The position numbers and the translations under genes were made by a program. Below are positions 41,057 through 51,207 of a stretch of DNA of 64,000 nucleotides, one piece after another. Source of the DNA: Enhygromyxa salina (GTDB taxonomy: Bacteria; Myxococcota_A; Polyangia; Nannocystales; Nannocystaceae); the NCBI RefSeq assembly GCF_000737335.2, contig NZ_JMCC02000003.1:62001-126000 (forward strand), given 5' to 3'. A model generated the notes under the pieces. The model was not told where the DNA came from and searched no databases. It was given only the letters and a program-made list of their open reading frames with translations. How positions within the stretch are numbered: position 1 is the stretch's first letter; each line of letters starts with the position of its first letter.

Positions 41057-42511
41057 ATGCCTTCGTTTCTACCGAAGTCGCGCCGCCGTCCGTGGTCTCC
41101 CAGCCAGTGGAACATCGTGCGCGCTGGCTCGGCGCTCGGGGCCGCGCTCGCGCTCGGGGCCTGCGGGGACGATGCGATCACCCCCGTTGACGATGGCGCC
41201 CCCGAGACCAGCGACGGGACCCCAACCGCAGACAGCGTCGACTGGAGCGATGACTACGGCGACCACGGCGACTACGACGACTACGGCGATTGGAACGACG
41301 ACTACAGCGACGACCCCGACCCCGACGGCCCCGATGGTCCGTGGGACAGCGACTACGGCGACGACGACTACTGGACCCCCGAGTGCTACACGGACGAGGA
41401 CTGCGGACCCGGTGCGCAGTGCATAGAGAACTACTGCTCGCCGCTCTCGCAGTGTCAGTACTCGATGGACTGCGAGTTCAACGAGTTCTGTGACGAGCAG
41501 GGCCTGTGCGTGGGCGTGGACTTGCCTGCGCAGTGCCAAGGGCCCGCGTTTCAGTCGATCCCGCTCCCGCCCGAGGCGGCCGAGGGTGTCGTGGCGCTGA
41601 GCTTCGTCGACCTCGACGGTGACGACGTGAAGGAGCTCGTGCTGCTGCGCAGCGACGCGATCGTGGCCGTGCATGTCGAAGCTGTGCATGCAGTGACGAC
41701 CGCCTACGTGGGGCTGGCCGTCAACGGGATCGCCGCCGCCGACCTCGACGAGGACGGCCGGCCCGATGTGATCGCAACCTCGAGCACCAAGCAAAACGCC
41801 CGGGTGTTCTACAACGACGGCTTTGGGGCCTTGCTCGACAGCGTCCCCGGTCCGTTGATGCGGCTCGATCTTGGCCACGGCATCGACTGGCCCGGCGGTG
41901 GCGTCCACGAGCTGCTGGCGCGCAACCAGGCCCAAGAGGCCGTGGTGCTGTCAGACGTCGCGCAGCTGATGCCGCAGATCGAAGCGCTGGAGTTTGGCGT
42001 CGTCGAGGCCCTTGGCACCGCGGACTTCGACGATGACAGCCTGGCCGACATCATCGCGCTGCAGGGCTGCGCGCCGCTGATCAGCTACCAAGCGGGGGAG
42101 CTGTCCGCGTTCGAGGCACTTGGGCCGCCGGGCACCTGCGCCCTTGGGCTTGGCGACGTCGACGGGGATCCGCTGCCGGACATTGTCGTGACCCGGGCTG
42201 ACGTCACGCTGTCGGTCGTCAACATGTACTCGAGCATGGTGGGCTCGCCGCGGGCGGTTGGGCTCTACGGGAGCTACTCGGCGGTGCAGCCTACAACCTA
42301 CGGCAACCGGCCGTACGCCGTGCTCGCGCAGAGCGGGGGCGAGCTCGACTATGTGTGGGCTGACCAGGGCTTCTCGTGGTGCCGCAGCACCTTGCCCGCG
42401 CCGCCGATCCTGCGCTTTGCGGCGGGTGACAGCGACGGCGATGGTCGAGATGAGATCGCCACGCTCGATCCGTCTGGGGTGGTGCAGCTCTGGAGCTACG
42501 GGCAGCCTTAG
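41057..42511 (+). CDS. FG-GAP-type lipoprotein with Asp/Tyr-rich linker
   Basis: Lipoprotein of 484 residues with signal and lipobox LGAC. Instead of GDGDGD the linker is rich in Asp, Tyr, Trp and Gly (SDDYGDHGDYDDYGD then NDDYSDDPDPDGPD). A Cys-rich knot-like segment follows (CYTDEDCGPGAQCIENYC, then CQYSMDCEFNEFCDEQGLC). The last 330 residues are a propeller with calcium-type loops VDLDGDDVKELVL, ADLDEDGRPDVIA, GDVDGDPLPDIVV and GDSDGDGRDEIA. Start ATG at 41057; the open frame extends upstream without a signal. The different linker suggests convergent use of acidic spacers. Confidence 0.85.
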   Translation: MPSFLPKSRRRPWSPSQWNIVRAGSALGAALALGACGDDAITPVDDGAPETSDGTPTADSVDWSDDYGDHGDYDDYGDWNDDYSDDPDPDGPDGPWDSDYGDDDYWTPECYTDEDCGPGAQCIENYCSPLSQCQYSMDCEFNEFCDEQGLCVGVDLPAQCQGPAFQSIPLPPEAAEGVVALSFVDLDGDDVKELVLLRSDAIVAVHVEAVHAVTTAYVGLAVNGIAAADLDEDGRPDVIATSSTKQNARVFYNDGFGALLDSVPGPLMRLDLGHGIDWPGGGVHELLARNQAQEAVVLSDVAQLMPQIEALEFGVVEALGTADFDDDSLADIIALQGCAPLISYQAGELSAFEALGPPGTCALGLGDVDGDPLPDIVVTRADVTLSVVNMYSSMVGSPRAVGLYGSYSAVQPTTYGNRPYAVLAQSGGELDYVWADQGFSWCRSTLPAPPILRFAAGDSDGDGRDEIATLDPSGVVQLWSYGQP

Positions 42512-42519
42512 CAGCCCAT

Positions 42520-42582
42520 GATCAGTCGGGTCAGTCGGATCAGTCGGTTCAGTCGGTTCAGTCGGTTCAGTCGGTTCAGTCG
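42520..42582 (+). repeat. 9-bp tandem repeat (GTTCAGTCG type)
   Basis: About six to seven units of a 9-bp sequence, the first ones varying (GATCAGTCG, GGTCAGTCG), the last four nearly identical. It fills the gap after the propeller lipoprotein stop and reaches the stop codon of the deleted Rpn-family gene on the other strand. Confidence 0.8.
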
Positions 42583-42890
42583 GCGAACACGGCCTCGAGT
42601 GAGTCGGCGAACAACACACGGGCGGCGAAGCGGTCGAGGGTGCTCTGATGCTCGAGCAGGAAGTAGAAGTAGATGCTCGTGGCGCTGTTGGTCAGCTGAG
42701 CGCGGAACAGTAGATCGCTGTGTTGGTGGGACAGGTTTGGGTCAATGAACGTGCCCGGCTCGTGCGTGAGCGTGGACAGATCGACGGCAGCGCAGATCGA
42801 GGCGGGCAGGAGGCTGCGCAGCAATTCGGCCGCATGCTCGGGGTGCTCGAACGCGGCCTTGAACAGTGCGTCGTGGGGCGTCGTTGTCAT
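42576..42890 (-). pseudogene. Rpn-family nuclease/transposase-like protein with internal deletion
   Basis: 104 residues from the ATG at 42890. The N-terminal part (TPHDALFKAAFEHPEHAAELL, then HSDLLFRAQ and YFYFLLEHQSTLDR) is the start of the Rpn/YhgA PD-(D/E)xK family, including the catalytic Asp region and the LLEHQS motif. The usual MPFRLLRYMVRIW continuation is missing. After LDR comes FAARVLFADSLEAVFAD, which resembles the family's extreme C-terminus (WAERVLxAxSLExVF). So about 180 residues appear removed in frame. Nuclease activity is unlikely to survive. The stop is next to a 9-bp tandem repeat. Confidence 0.6.
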
Positions 42891-43040
42891 GCGCTGGCAA
42901 CATACCCGGCGAGTGGCGAATCGCGTTGTCTGAGCTGGGTGATGAAATCGTGAAATTATGGGATCATTTTTTTGATTGTGGCGACTGCGTTTGCGGTGCA
43001 ACAACGCACCCGCTTCGAAATAGGCAAAGCGTCCGGGACA

Positions 43041-43583
43041 TCAGCGGGCCCGATAGCGCAGCTGCACCAATTCGCACTCGTGCGGCTCGAGTCGCTCGAC
43101 AGATTCCAGCGCGAGCCGTCGCCGCTGCCCCACCCCCGCAAACAAAGAAGCCCCCCCGCCCAGGATCACCGGCACCACCGTGATGATCAGCTCATCGACG
43201 AGCTCCGCGTCGAGGGCCTGGCGGATCAAGTTCCCACCGTCGAGATACACGTCGGCCTCGCCCGCAGCTGCGCGCGCCTGATCAACGAGCGAATGGATGT
43301 CGCCGGCGACGGCTTTGACAGACGCAGGCGCGCCGGTCAGCGGGCGCCCCGTTGCAACCAACACCGGCAGCTCGCCATACGGCCACGCCCCCTCGAACCC
43401 TGCCACCACGTCATAGGTGTTGCGACCCATGAGCAGCGCCCCGACCTCGGCGATGAACGCGTTGTAGCCGTAGTCGGGCGGGGGATCGCCGCTCGGCTGC
43501 GGCAGCCACGACAGGTCGTCGTTGGGGCCGGCGATGAAGCCGTCGAGCGACGTTGCGATGAACACCCTGACGCGGCTGGGCAT
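43041..43583 (-). CDS. dihydrofolate reductase-fold protein (RibD C-terminal-like)
   Basis: Cytoplasmic protein of 180 residues of the DHFR-like RibD-C/YyaP family. Features: VFIATSLDGFIAGPNDDLSWL at the start, ALLMGRNTYDVV, then the NADPH-site DVYLDGGNLIRQAL and ELIITVVPVILGGGASLF. These match stand-alone reductase-like proteins rather than true folate reductase or riboflavin enzymes; a specific substrate is not known. It lies alone between the Rpn remnant and a lipoprotein gene. Confidence 0.88.
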   Translation of the reverse strand: MPSRVRVFIATSLDGFIAGPNDDLSWLPQPSGDPPPDYGYNAFIAEVGALLMGRNTYDVVAGFEGAWPYGELPVLVATGRPLTGAPASVKAVAGDIHSLVDQARAAAGEADVYLDGGNLIRQALDAELVDELIITVVPVILGGGASLFAGVGQRRRLALESVERLEPHECELVQLRYRAR

Positions 43584-43604
43584 CGCAAGATGCTACGCCA
43601 TGGC

Positions 43605-44843
43605 CTACAGCTGGTCGATCTGCAGGAAGTAGAGCCCGCCGGTCTCGTAGCCGTCGACGAAGATCGTCACCTCTTGCCCAGCGTCGAGTTGGACCTGAGT
43701 GTAGTCGTAGTCGCAGGCGAGATCCGTGCCGTCGCAGTCCGAGCGCACGTAGACGACGGCCTCGAAGTTGGAGCCTTCGGTGGTGATGCTGTAGGTGCCG
43801 CTGACCGGCGCGGTGAACGAGAGCTTGGCCTCGGGCGCGCCGGGGCTGTCGCCGCCGACGCACCCGCCCACGTACTCGTCGGTCTCGGTGGTGGTGTCGC
43901 CGCCGTAGGAGACGGGGAGCGTGTTGGGCAGCTCCACGGTGGCACAGGTCGCCCCGCCGGTGTCGCCGTCGCCGTCGCCGTCGCCGTCTCCGTCGCCCGT
44001 GTCGGTGGTTGGGTCGCCGTCGCCGTCACCCGGGGGGACGACCGGGGCGCCAAGCAGCGAACACGCGAGCGCCGGGAGACCCAGGCAGACGTTGTCGCCG
44101 CTGCAGTAGGCGTCGGCGTTGCACTGGCCCTCCACGCACAGCTGCCCGACACCCGGCAGCGCAGCGCAGGTGTTGGCAGCGGCCACGCACACGGAGTTTC
44201 GGGGATCGCAGACACCGTTCGCGCAGGCCTGACCTGGGCCCGGCAGCGGAACCGCGGCCACGCAGGTCATGGTCTCGTCGCACATGGCCCCGGTCGCGCA
44301 CACGTTGTCGGGACACGGCTGACCGATCCCGGGCAGCGGGCCGCTGGACTGGCAAGGGTTCACGCACACGTTGGCGCTGCAGACCAAGCCCTGCGCGCAA
44401 TTGGAGAACGCGAGCCCCAGCTCGGCCGAAGACGCGGCGATGTCACAGGGAAACCCAGCCGTCAGGTTGCCGTGCCACGGAAAGCAAGGCGCGACGCACA
44501 CCCCAGCCGGAAGCGGCGGCTGCGAGGCGCGACAGGCCAGCGAGTCGATCCCCTCGAGCTCCGCCGCTGGACACGAACCGTCATAGCTGAGGCCGGCGAG
44601 GTAGGCCTCGTCATTGACCTCGTCGTACGCGGTGATCAAGTCCACGAAGCACTCGTTGGCATTCGCGTACGGATACTCCGGGCACTGACAGCTGAACACT
44701 GCGTTGCAGTAGCCCGCGGCCATCCGTTGCGGATACTCGTTGGCCGGGATGTCGGCGGTCTCTTGCTTGCACCCGATCGACCCAGCCAGAGCGAAGGTCG
44801 AGGCGAGCACGGCCGTACGAGGGAAACGTGGCAGGCTGAACAC
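43605..44843 (-). CDS. Cys-rich lipoprotein with Gly-Asp linker and PPC-like domain
   Basis: About 412 residues from the GTG at 44843, which yields a normal signal with lipobox GSIGC; an earlier ATG would add 17 residues. The first 250 mature residues carry many Cys in repeats such as CSANVCVNPC, CATGAMCDETMTC and CNADAYCSGDNVC, like EGF-type or Dickkopf-type knots. A GDGDGD linker then sits in the middle of the protein, not next to the lipobox. A C-terminal domain of about 110 residues (VSGTYSITTEGSNFEAVVYVR and DAGQEVTIFVDGY) resembles bacterial pre-peptidase C-terminal domains. Probable surface-exposed binding protein. Confidence 0.8.
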   Translation of the reverse strand: MFSLPRFPRTAVLASTFALAGSIGCKQETADIPANEYPQRMAAGYCNAVFSCQCPEYPYANANECFVDLITAYDEVNDEAYLAGLSYDGSCPAAELEGIDSLACRASQPPLPAGVCVAPCFPWHGNLTAGFPCDIAASSAELGLAFSNCAQGLVCSANVCVNPCQSSGPLPGIGQPCPDNVCATGAMCDETMTCVAAVPLPGPGQACANGVCDPRNSVCVAAANTCAALPGVGQLCVEGQCNADAYCSGDNVCLGLPALACSLLGAPVVPPGDGDGDPTTDTGDGDGDGDGDGDTGGATCATVELPNTLPVSYGGDTTTETDEYVGGCVGGDSPGAPEAKLSFTAPVSGTYSITTEGSNFEAVVYVRSDCDGTDLACDYDYTQVQLDAGQEVTIFVDGYETGGLYFLQIDQL

Positions 44844-44974
44844 GGCCGGCAGAGTAACCAGGTCATGCAGGGCTTGCCATGACCGCAGTCGCATGTGCAC
44901 GCGAGTCGGCGCACAACCTCAGCGCACACGAGCCCACAAATCCAAGAGCAAACTGGCTGGGTCGGTGGTCGAGC

Positions 44975-45907
44975 TCAGGGCAGCTTGCCCCACGCGGGGA
45001 GCTTGGCCTCGAAGGCCAGCGCCGCGCCAGAGACCGGGTGCTCGAAGTCGAGGCGCTGGGCGTGGAGGCACAGGCGATCGAGCTGCGCTGGCGCAATGTC
45101 CCGATCACCGGCCCCATCACCCCCATAACGATGGTCCCCCACGATCGGGAAGCCCAAGTGGGCCGCGTGGGCGCGGATCTGGTGGGTCCGACCGGTCTCG
45201 AGCTCTGCATCCAGCAATAGCTCGGGATCGCTCGCCGAGCCCGAGGCGGCGCCAACGAGACGAAAGTGGGTGAGCGCAGCCTTGGCCCGCCCATCGCCGG
45301 GCTTGCCGATCACCACGCCCCCTTCGCTCAGCTTGATCAGCGGCGCGTCGCAGCTCAGCTCGCCCGCCGGTTCGCACCCCGGCCGCGGCCGGACCCGCAA
45401 CCGGTAGCCGCGGCGCATCCGATGGTCGCGGAACTGCTTGTGCAACGACTTGTTGGCGATGCTGCGGATCGTGAACACGACCAGCCCCGAGGCCCCGCGA
45501 TCGAGCCGGTGGACCACGCCCACGTAGGGGCGCGTGATCCCTTCGGCCTCGAGCCGGTGGATCAGGGCCTCACTCAGGCACCCAACCGCGGTCTCGCGCA
45601 CGGGCGAGACCGGCACCCCAGCGGGCTTGTCGATGACCACGAAGTCTTGCTCGCGGTGGACGAACACCAAGTCTTCCGGCGGGAGCGGCTGCGCGTCGAG
45701 GGCCTCGGTGTAGAGCACGACGCGCTCCCCAGCCGCGACCAGCACCTGCGGCAGGCGTACGCGCAGCCGGTTGACGTACACGCCGCCGGCCCGGATCAGC
45801 TCCGCCGCGCGGTCACGATCCAGGCCCCGCACCCGTCGCGCCAGCATGTTGCGCAGGCTCATGCCCTGCTCGAGCGGGACGACGCGGAAACGTTTTGGAC
45901 TGGTCAT
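44975..45907 (-). CDS. RluA-family pseudouridine synthase
   Basis: 310 residues. An N-terminal S4-like RNA-binding region (about 10-65) precedes the catalytic domain with HRLDRGASGL, where Asp136 is the catalytic residue, and RTHQIRAHAAHLGFPIVGD near the C-terminus. It isomerises uridines in 23S rRNA or tRNA; the exact site cannot be told. Its ATG overlaps the stop of the Hsp33 gene by four bases (ATGA), so the two are translated together. Confidence 0.93.
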   Translation of the reverse strand: MTSPKRFRVVPLEQGMSLRNMLARRVRGLDRDRAAELIRAGGVYVNRLRVRLPQVLVAAGERVVLYTEALDAQPLPPEDLVFVHREQDFVVIDKPAGVPVSPVRETAVGCLSEALIHRLEAEGITRPYVGVVHRLDRGASGLVVFTIRSIANKSLHKQFRDHRMRRGYRLRVRPRPGCEPAGELSCDAPLIKLSEGGVVIGKPGDGRAKAALTHFRLVGAASGSASDPELLLDAELETGRTHQIRAHAAHLGFPIVGDHRYGGDGAGDRDIAPAQLDRLCLHAQRLDFEHPVSGAALAFEAKLPAWGKLP

Positions 45908-46812
45908 GACTGCACGCTGCGCAGCTGCTTGGCGAGATCGCGAACTTGGGTGGCCGCGACCAACGTGACCTGTCCGCAGAAATTACAGCGAACCTCGGTC
46001 TGGGGCTGCTCGTCCGCGAGCGCCTCGAGATCCCCGGGGCCCAGCGTGGTCAGGACTTCGAGGGCCCGCTCGGGTCCGCAAGGGCAGTGAAAGGTGATCG
46101 GGTGCTCGAGCATCCGACGAAACTCCGTCCCGCCCAGCGCAAACCCGACCAGCTCGTCGAGCTCGCGCGCGTGGGCGAGCAACAAGCCACGCAGACCCCC
46201 AAGCCGCTCGCCAACCTGCGTGACCGTGGCGGGATCGCTGCCCGGAAACCCCTGCGCGAGCACCCCGGCGGCGCGCAGCACCTGGCCGTCCTGATCCAGG
46301 ATCACCGCGGTGCGCAGCGCAGAGGGCAGCTGCTCGCTGTGCGCGAGGTAGTGCTCGAGGTCCTCGTCAATCTCGCCGCTGCGAAGCCCCACGCTGCCTT
46401 GGTAGGGCTGGGCCAGCCCGAGGTCGCGGGTCACCGTCACGTGGCCGCGGGCGCCGACCGCCCCGGTCGTGCTCGGTCGCGGATCGACGTCGAGCAAGCG
46501 GTTCGCCAAGTGCGTCGGGCTGAGCGCCGTCGCCACGCACGCGCGCACCCGCCCGTCACCGTGGGCGTCAACGACCACCTGACCCACGGGGCCGCCGCCT
46601 TGCAGCTGGATCCGCACGCGCTCGCGCTCGCCCTTGCCCAGTGTCGCCAACAACGCCCCGGCCGTGAGCGCGCGACCCAGCACCACCGCCGCGATGCCCC
46701 GCGCCTGTTGTCGATCGCAAGCTTCGCGGATCGCGTGGGTGGTGATCGCCGCGACCACCCGGATCGTCTCGGGCTCGTTGATCGCCCGCAGCAGCGCGTC
46801 TGTGGCCGGCAT
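45904..46812 (-). CDS. hslO: Hsp33 redox-regulated chaperone
   Basis: Cytoplasmic holdase of 302 residues that is inactive with zinc bound and becomes active on oxidation. The four zinc cysteines are present: HCPC (Cys243, Cys245) and CNFC (Cys276, Cys279). The N-terminal domain shows the GRALTAGALLATLGKGERERVRIQLQGGGPVGQV segment and the linker follows. The ATG at 46812 is preferred to a TTG nine nt upstream. The order Hsp33 then RluA with overlapping codons suggests coupled expression for ribosome or protein quality under stress. Confidence 0.94.
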   Translation of the reverse strand: MPATDALLRAINEPETIRVVAAITTHAIREACDRQQARGIAAVVLGRALTAGALLATLGKGERERVRIQLQGGGPVGQVVVDAHGDGRVRACVATALSPTHLANRLLDVDPRPSTTGAVGARGHVTVTRDLGLAQPYQGSVGLRSGEIDEDLEHYLAHSEQLPSALRTAVILDQDGQVLRAAGVLAQGFPGSDPATVTQVGERLGGLRGLLLAHARELDELVGFALGGTEFRRMLEHPITFHCPCGPERALEVLTTLGPGDLEALADEQPQTEVRCNFCGQVTLVAATQVRDLAKQLRSVQS

Positions 46813-46851
46813 GGCCGGCAAGCTACTCCAACTAGGCGGCCTCGAACATCC

Positions 46852-47628
46852 CTACCCGGGGGGGCCGGAGGTGCTGTCGAACCCGAGGGTGACGCGCAGG
46901 CGGTCCATCTGCCCGACCGTGTTGCCCATGGTCGTGTGCGTTTGCAGGTCGCCATCGATCGCGCGCTCGACGTTCTCTGGGACGGCGTTGTCACCCAGCG
47001 CGACGAAGCTGGCCACGTAGTTGCCGTACTCGACGGTCTGATCCGAGAAGTTCAGGCTGATCTCGGCGAGGTTGAGCCCACCGCCGGCCGGGAGGGCCTG
47101 CGTGAACGTGCCCGAGATCGTCAGGTAGCTGCCGTCGAGCTGAAAGCCGCCGTCCTCGTCAGAGTAGTAGACGTCGTAGAACTCGCCGCTGGCGCCCGGG
47201 ATGTCGTGGTTGTTGTTCAGGAGCGGATCGTCGAGTCGCACGGTCAGCTCGGGGCCGTTGACCGTGAACGTGAACGGGGTCGGGGCCATGCCGCCGGTGC
47301 GCTCGTAGAAGGTGATTGACTCGAGGTTGGGCAGGTCCATGACCGGGACGAGCTCGACGGGCGGGAGATCGTCGGGGGTGCCAAGGTCGAACTTGGGGCC
47401 GTCATCGCCGTCGCCGTCGCCGTCACCGGTTGGATCGCCGTCTCCATCGCCGTCGCCGTCGCCGTCGCCATCTCCATCGCCGCTGCCGTCGCCGTCGCCA
47501 TCTCCGCTCGACCCCGACTCGCCCTGGGTGGTGACGCCGCCGGTTGGATCACGCCCGTCGTCAGCGCCCGGCTTGGCGCACGCGAGGGTCAGCAACAGAG
47601 CACACAGGCTAGGTGAAGAGGCGCGCAT
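46852..47628 (-). CDS. lipoprotein with Gly-Asp linker, unknown domain
   Basis: 258 residues with signal and lipobox TLAC, a GDGDGD linker of about 40 residues, and a beta-rich domain of about 160 residues (TFYERTGGMAPTPFTFTVNG, then FYDVYYSDEDGGFQLDGSYLTISG). No family recognised. It is divergent from the thrombospondin-type lipoprotein gene across 83 bp, so both promoters lie in a short shared region. Confidence 0.7.
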   Translation of the reverse strand: MRASSPSLCALLLTLACAKPGADDGRDPTGGVTTQGESGSSGDGDGDGSGDGDGDGDGDGDGDGDPTGDGDGDGDDGPKFDLGTPDDLPPVELVPVMDLPNLESITFYERTGGMAPTPFTFTVNGPELTVRLDDPLLNNNHDIPGASGEFYDVYYSDEDGGFQLDGSYLTISGTFTQALPAGGGLNLAEISLNFSDQTVEYGNYVASFVALGDNAVPENVERAIDGDLQTHTTMGNTVGQMDRLRVTLGFDSTSGPPG

Positions 47629-47711
47629 GCCCCCAGACTATCCGATCCTATGTGCGCGGGACGAACTCGGGACAGGTTCGGTGCCAAGCGGTAACTGATG
47701 GTTGTGAGCCC

Positions 47712-49217
<1,506 letters not shown>

Positions 49218-49251
49218 AAGCCGTGGCACCCAGCGCGGGTCAGGGCTGAGC

Positions 49252-50724
49252 TCAATCCAAGCGCAGGTCCGCGAAGCTGGGGATCCCGCGAGGGTCCATC
49301 TCGAAGTCCCGCACCCGCCAGCTGTGCACCGCCACGCTCGCCCCATACATCAAGGGCACCAACGGCCACTGCTCTTCAAACAGCTCGATCACGGCCCCGA
49401 GCTCCGCGGGCTCGCGCTGCGCCGCCGCGAGCCGCCGGTCCATCTCGGGATCTGCGTAGCCACCCAGATTCGTCGTGCTGGCCATGGGCGTGCCCGCCCG
49501 TGGGATCCGCTTTGACGACAACAGCGCGCTCAGGAACTCTACGGGCTCGGGCGTCTCGGCGATGTACCCGGACAAGATCAGGTCATGCTCACCGCGCCGC
49601 ACGGCGTCGAAGAAGCGCTCGGGTGAGTCTGCCTGCTGAATGATCACCCCGATCCCCAGCACCCCAAATTGCTCGGCGATGACGTTGGCGACCCCCATTG
49701 GATCGGGCAGGTAAGGCCGCGGTCCCCAGACCACGAGCATGCGCAGCGAAGTTGGCTTGTCGGCGATCTCGGCGAGCGCCTTCGCGGCGATCTCTTCACC
49801 GTAGCTGGGCAGGCTGCGCCGACTGGGCGCGAGCGCGGGCGGCAGCAAGCCACGCGCGGCGAAGGCAGCGGGGTTGTCGTGGCTGGTCCGCGCGATCGCC
49901 CATGGATCGATCGCGGCCGAGAGCGCCCGCCGAACCGCGGGGTCGCGCAGCCACGGCCGCCGACAGCCAAACGCCAAGAACGCGGTGCTCTGGCCGGGTT
50001 GGTAGACCTTGCGGACCCCCTGCAGACCCTTGGCGACCTCGCGCGGGAGCATCATCGTGAAGTCGATCTCGCCGCTCTCTAGCGCCTCGCGCAGCTTGCC
50101 GGGCTTGTTGTCCTCATCGAGGGGGTAGGCCCAAAACTCGATGCGCTCGATCGACGGCCGCGCGCGCGACCCAGCCAACCAATGCGGATTGCGCTCGAGG
50201 GTCAGGACCTTGCCTGCGGACGCGATGTTCTCTTCGACGATCGCGTACGGGCCCGTGCCGATCCAGTGCTTGGCCCCGCGCTTGCCGATCACGCTCCAGA
50301 TCTGCGCGAGGTGGGGCTCGAGCACGACGTCGCGCTCGAGACAGTTGAACTGAACGCGGCGCCCGCCAGCCGCGTTGACCTTGGACACCGCGCGCAGCGG
50401 CGCGACGTGCTGCAGCGAGGCCGCGACGTCCTCGGGCTGCACCGCCGTGCCGTCGCTGAACGACAGATCGTCGACCAGCCGCAGCGAGTAGCGGGGCATG
50501 CCCGTGAGCGCGATGGTCTCGAGCCGCAGCTCGTGGGCGAGGTAGCGACTGTCGGGGACGATCTTTCCATCGGTCCGGGTGTAGAGCGTCTCGAAGCACT
50601 GGTTGCGGACGATCACGCCCGACAGGTCTTGCGCCTCCCAAGGATCCAGACCGCCCCAGCCACCGAGCAGACCCACGCGCAAGGTGGTGGGATCGGCCTC
50701 GTTCGTCTTGCTCGTCCGGCTCAC
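49252..50724 (-). CDS. SBP_bac_5 (peptide/nickel-type) substrate-binding protein without a signal peptide
   Basis: About 490 residues from the GTG at 50724; a TTG 36 nt upstream is possible. Family 5 solute-binding proteins bind oligopeptides or nickel for ABC importers. The fold marks are here: LRVGLLGGWGGLDPW, QCFETLYTRTDGKIVPDSRYLAHEL, YSLRLVDDLSFSDGTAVQPEDVAASLQ, GTGPYAI, NPHWL, and DPAVRRALSAAID. But neither start gives a signal peptide or lipobox, and no permease or ATPase gene is adjacent. So it may be cytoplasmic, or its true start may be lost. An intracellular sensor-like role is conceivable. Confidence 0.75.
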   Translation of the reverse strand: MSRTSKTNEADPTTLRVGLLGGWGGLDPWEAQDLSGVIVRNQCFETLYTRTDGKIVPDSRYLAHELRLETIALTGMPRYSLRLVDDLSFSDGTAVQPEDVAASLQHVAPLRAVSKVNAAGGRRVQFNCLERDVVLEPHLAQIWSVIGKRGAKHWIGTGPYAIVEENIASAGKVLTLERNPHWLAGSRARPSIERIEFWAYPLDEDNKPGKLREALESGEIDFTMMLPREVAKGLQGVRKVYQPGQSTAFLAFGCRRPWLRDPAVRRALSAAIDPWAIARTSHDNPAAFAARGLLPPALAPSRRSLPSYGEEIAAKALAEIADKPTSLRMLVVWGPRPYLPDPMGVANVIAEQFGVLGIGVIIQQADSPERFFDAVRRGEHDLILSGYIAETPEPVEFLSALLSSKRIPRAGTPMASTTNLGGYADPEMDRRLAAAQREPAELGAVIELFEEQWPLVPLMYGASVAVHSWRVRDFEMDPRGIPSFADLRLD

Positions 50725-50895
50725 TGAGGCGATTGTTTCAGACCGCGGCCGATGGGGCAAAGCTGGTCCCCAGATTGGCTCAGGTGGACGGGAGCCCGTC
50801 CCTGGCGGGCAAGCGTGGTTGCTGATCGCCCACGGATGCGCACATGGCCGCAGTGAACTGGGAGTCGCTCCGCCCAGACGAGGTCGCGGATATAG

Positions 50896-51207
50896 TGGGC
50901 AGATGTCACTTCGCGCGCGCTTGTTCGTGCCCCCGGGTTCGCGGGTGAAGGTCAGCTCGAGATGGTCTCGTGGTCCGGCGGGCAGTGGTACTTGCTCGTG
51001 TCCGAGTACTCCTCCGGCAAGCTCGCGGCCTACGATGTCGACGACAACGGTGACCCGATCAACGCCAGCCGCCGCGACTTCGTGACCGGCCTGACCGGCG
51101 CCGAGGGAGCGTTCTTGGATCCCTACAGCGGCGACTTCTTGTTCACGACCTTTGGCGGCGGCAACCGCTTGATCGCGATCCGCGGGTTCATTCCGAATCC
51201 GCAGTAG
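50896..51207 (+). pseudogene. 3' remnant of a beta-propeller/PEP-CTERM-like protein
   Basis: The frame, open only from 50896, reads GFAGEGQLEMVSWSGGQWYLLVSEYSSGKLAAYDVDDNG and then GLTGAEGAFLDPYSGDFLFTTFGGGNRLIAIRGF. This is the look of the last blades of a secreted propeller protein. There is no start region, signal or promoter-proximal part, so I read it as a 5'-truncated leftover. An in-frame ATG at 50962 exists but would start inside a strand. Confidence 0.5.
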
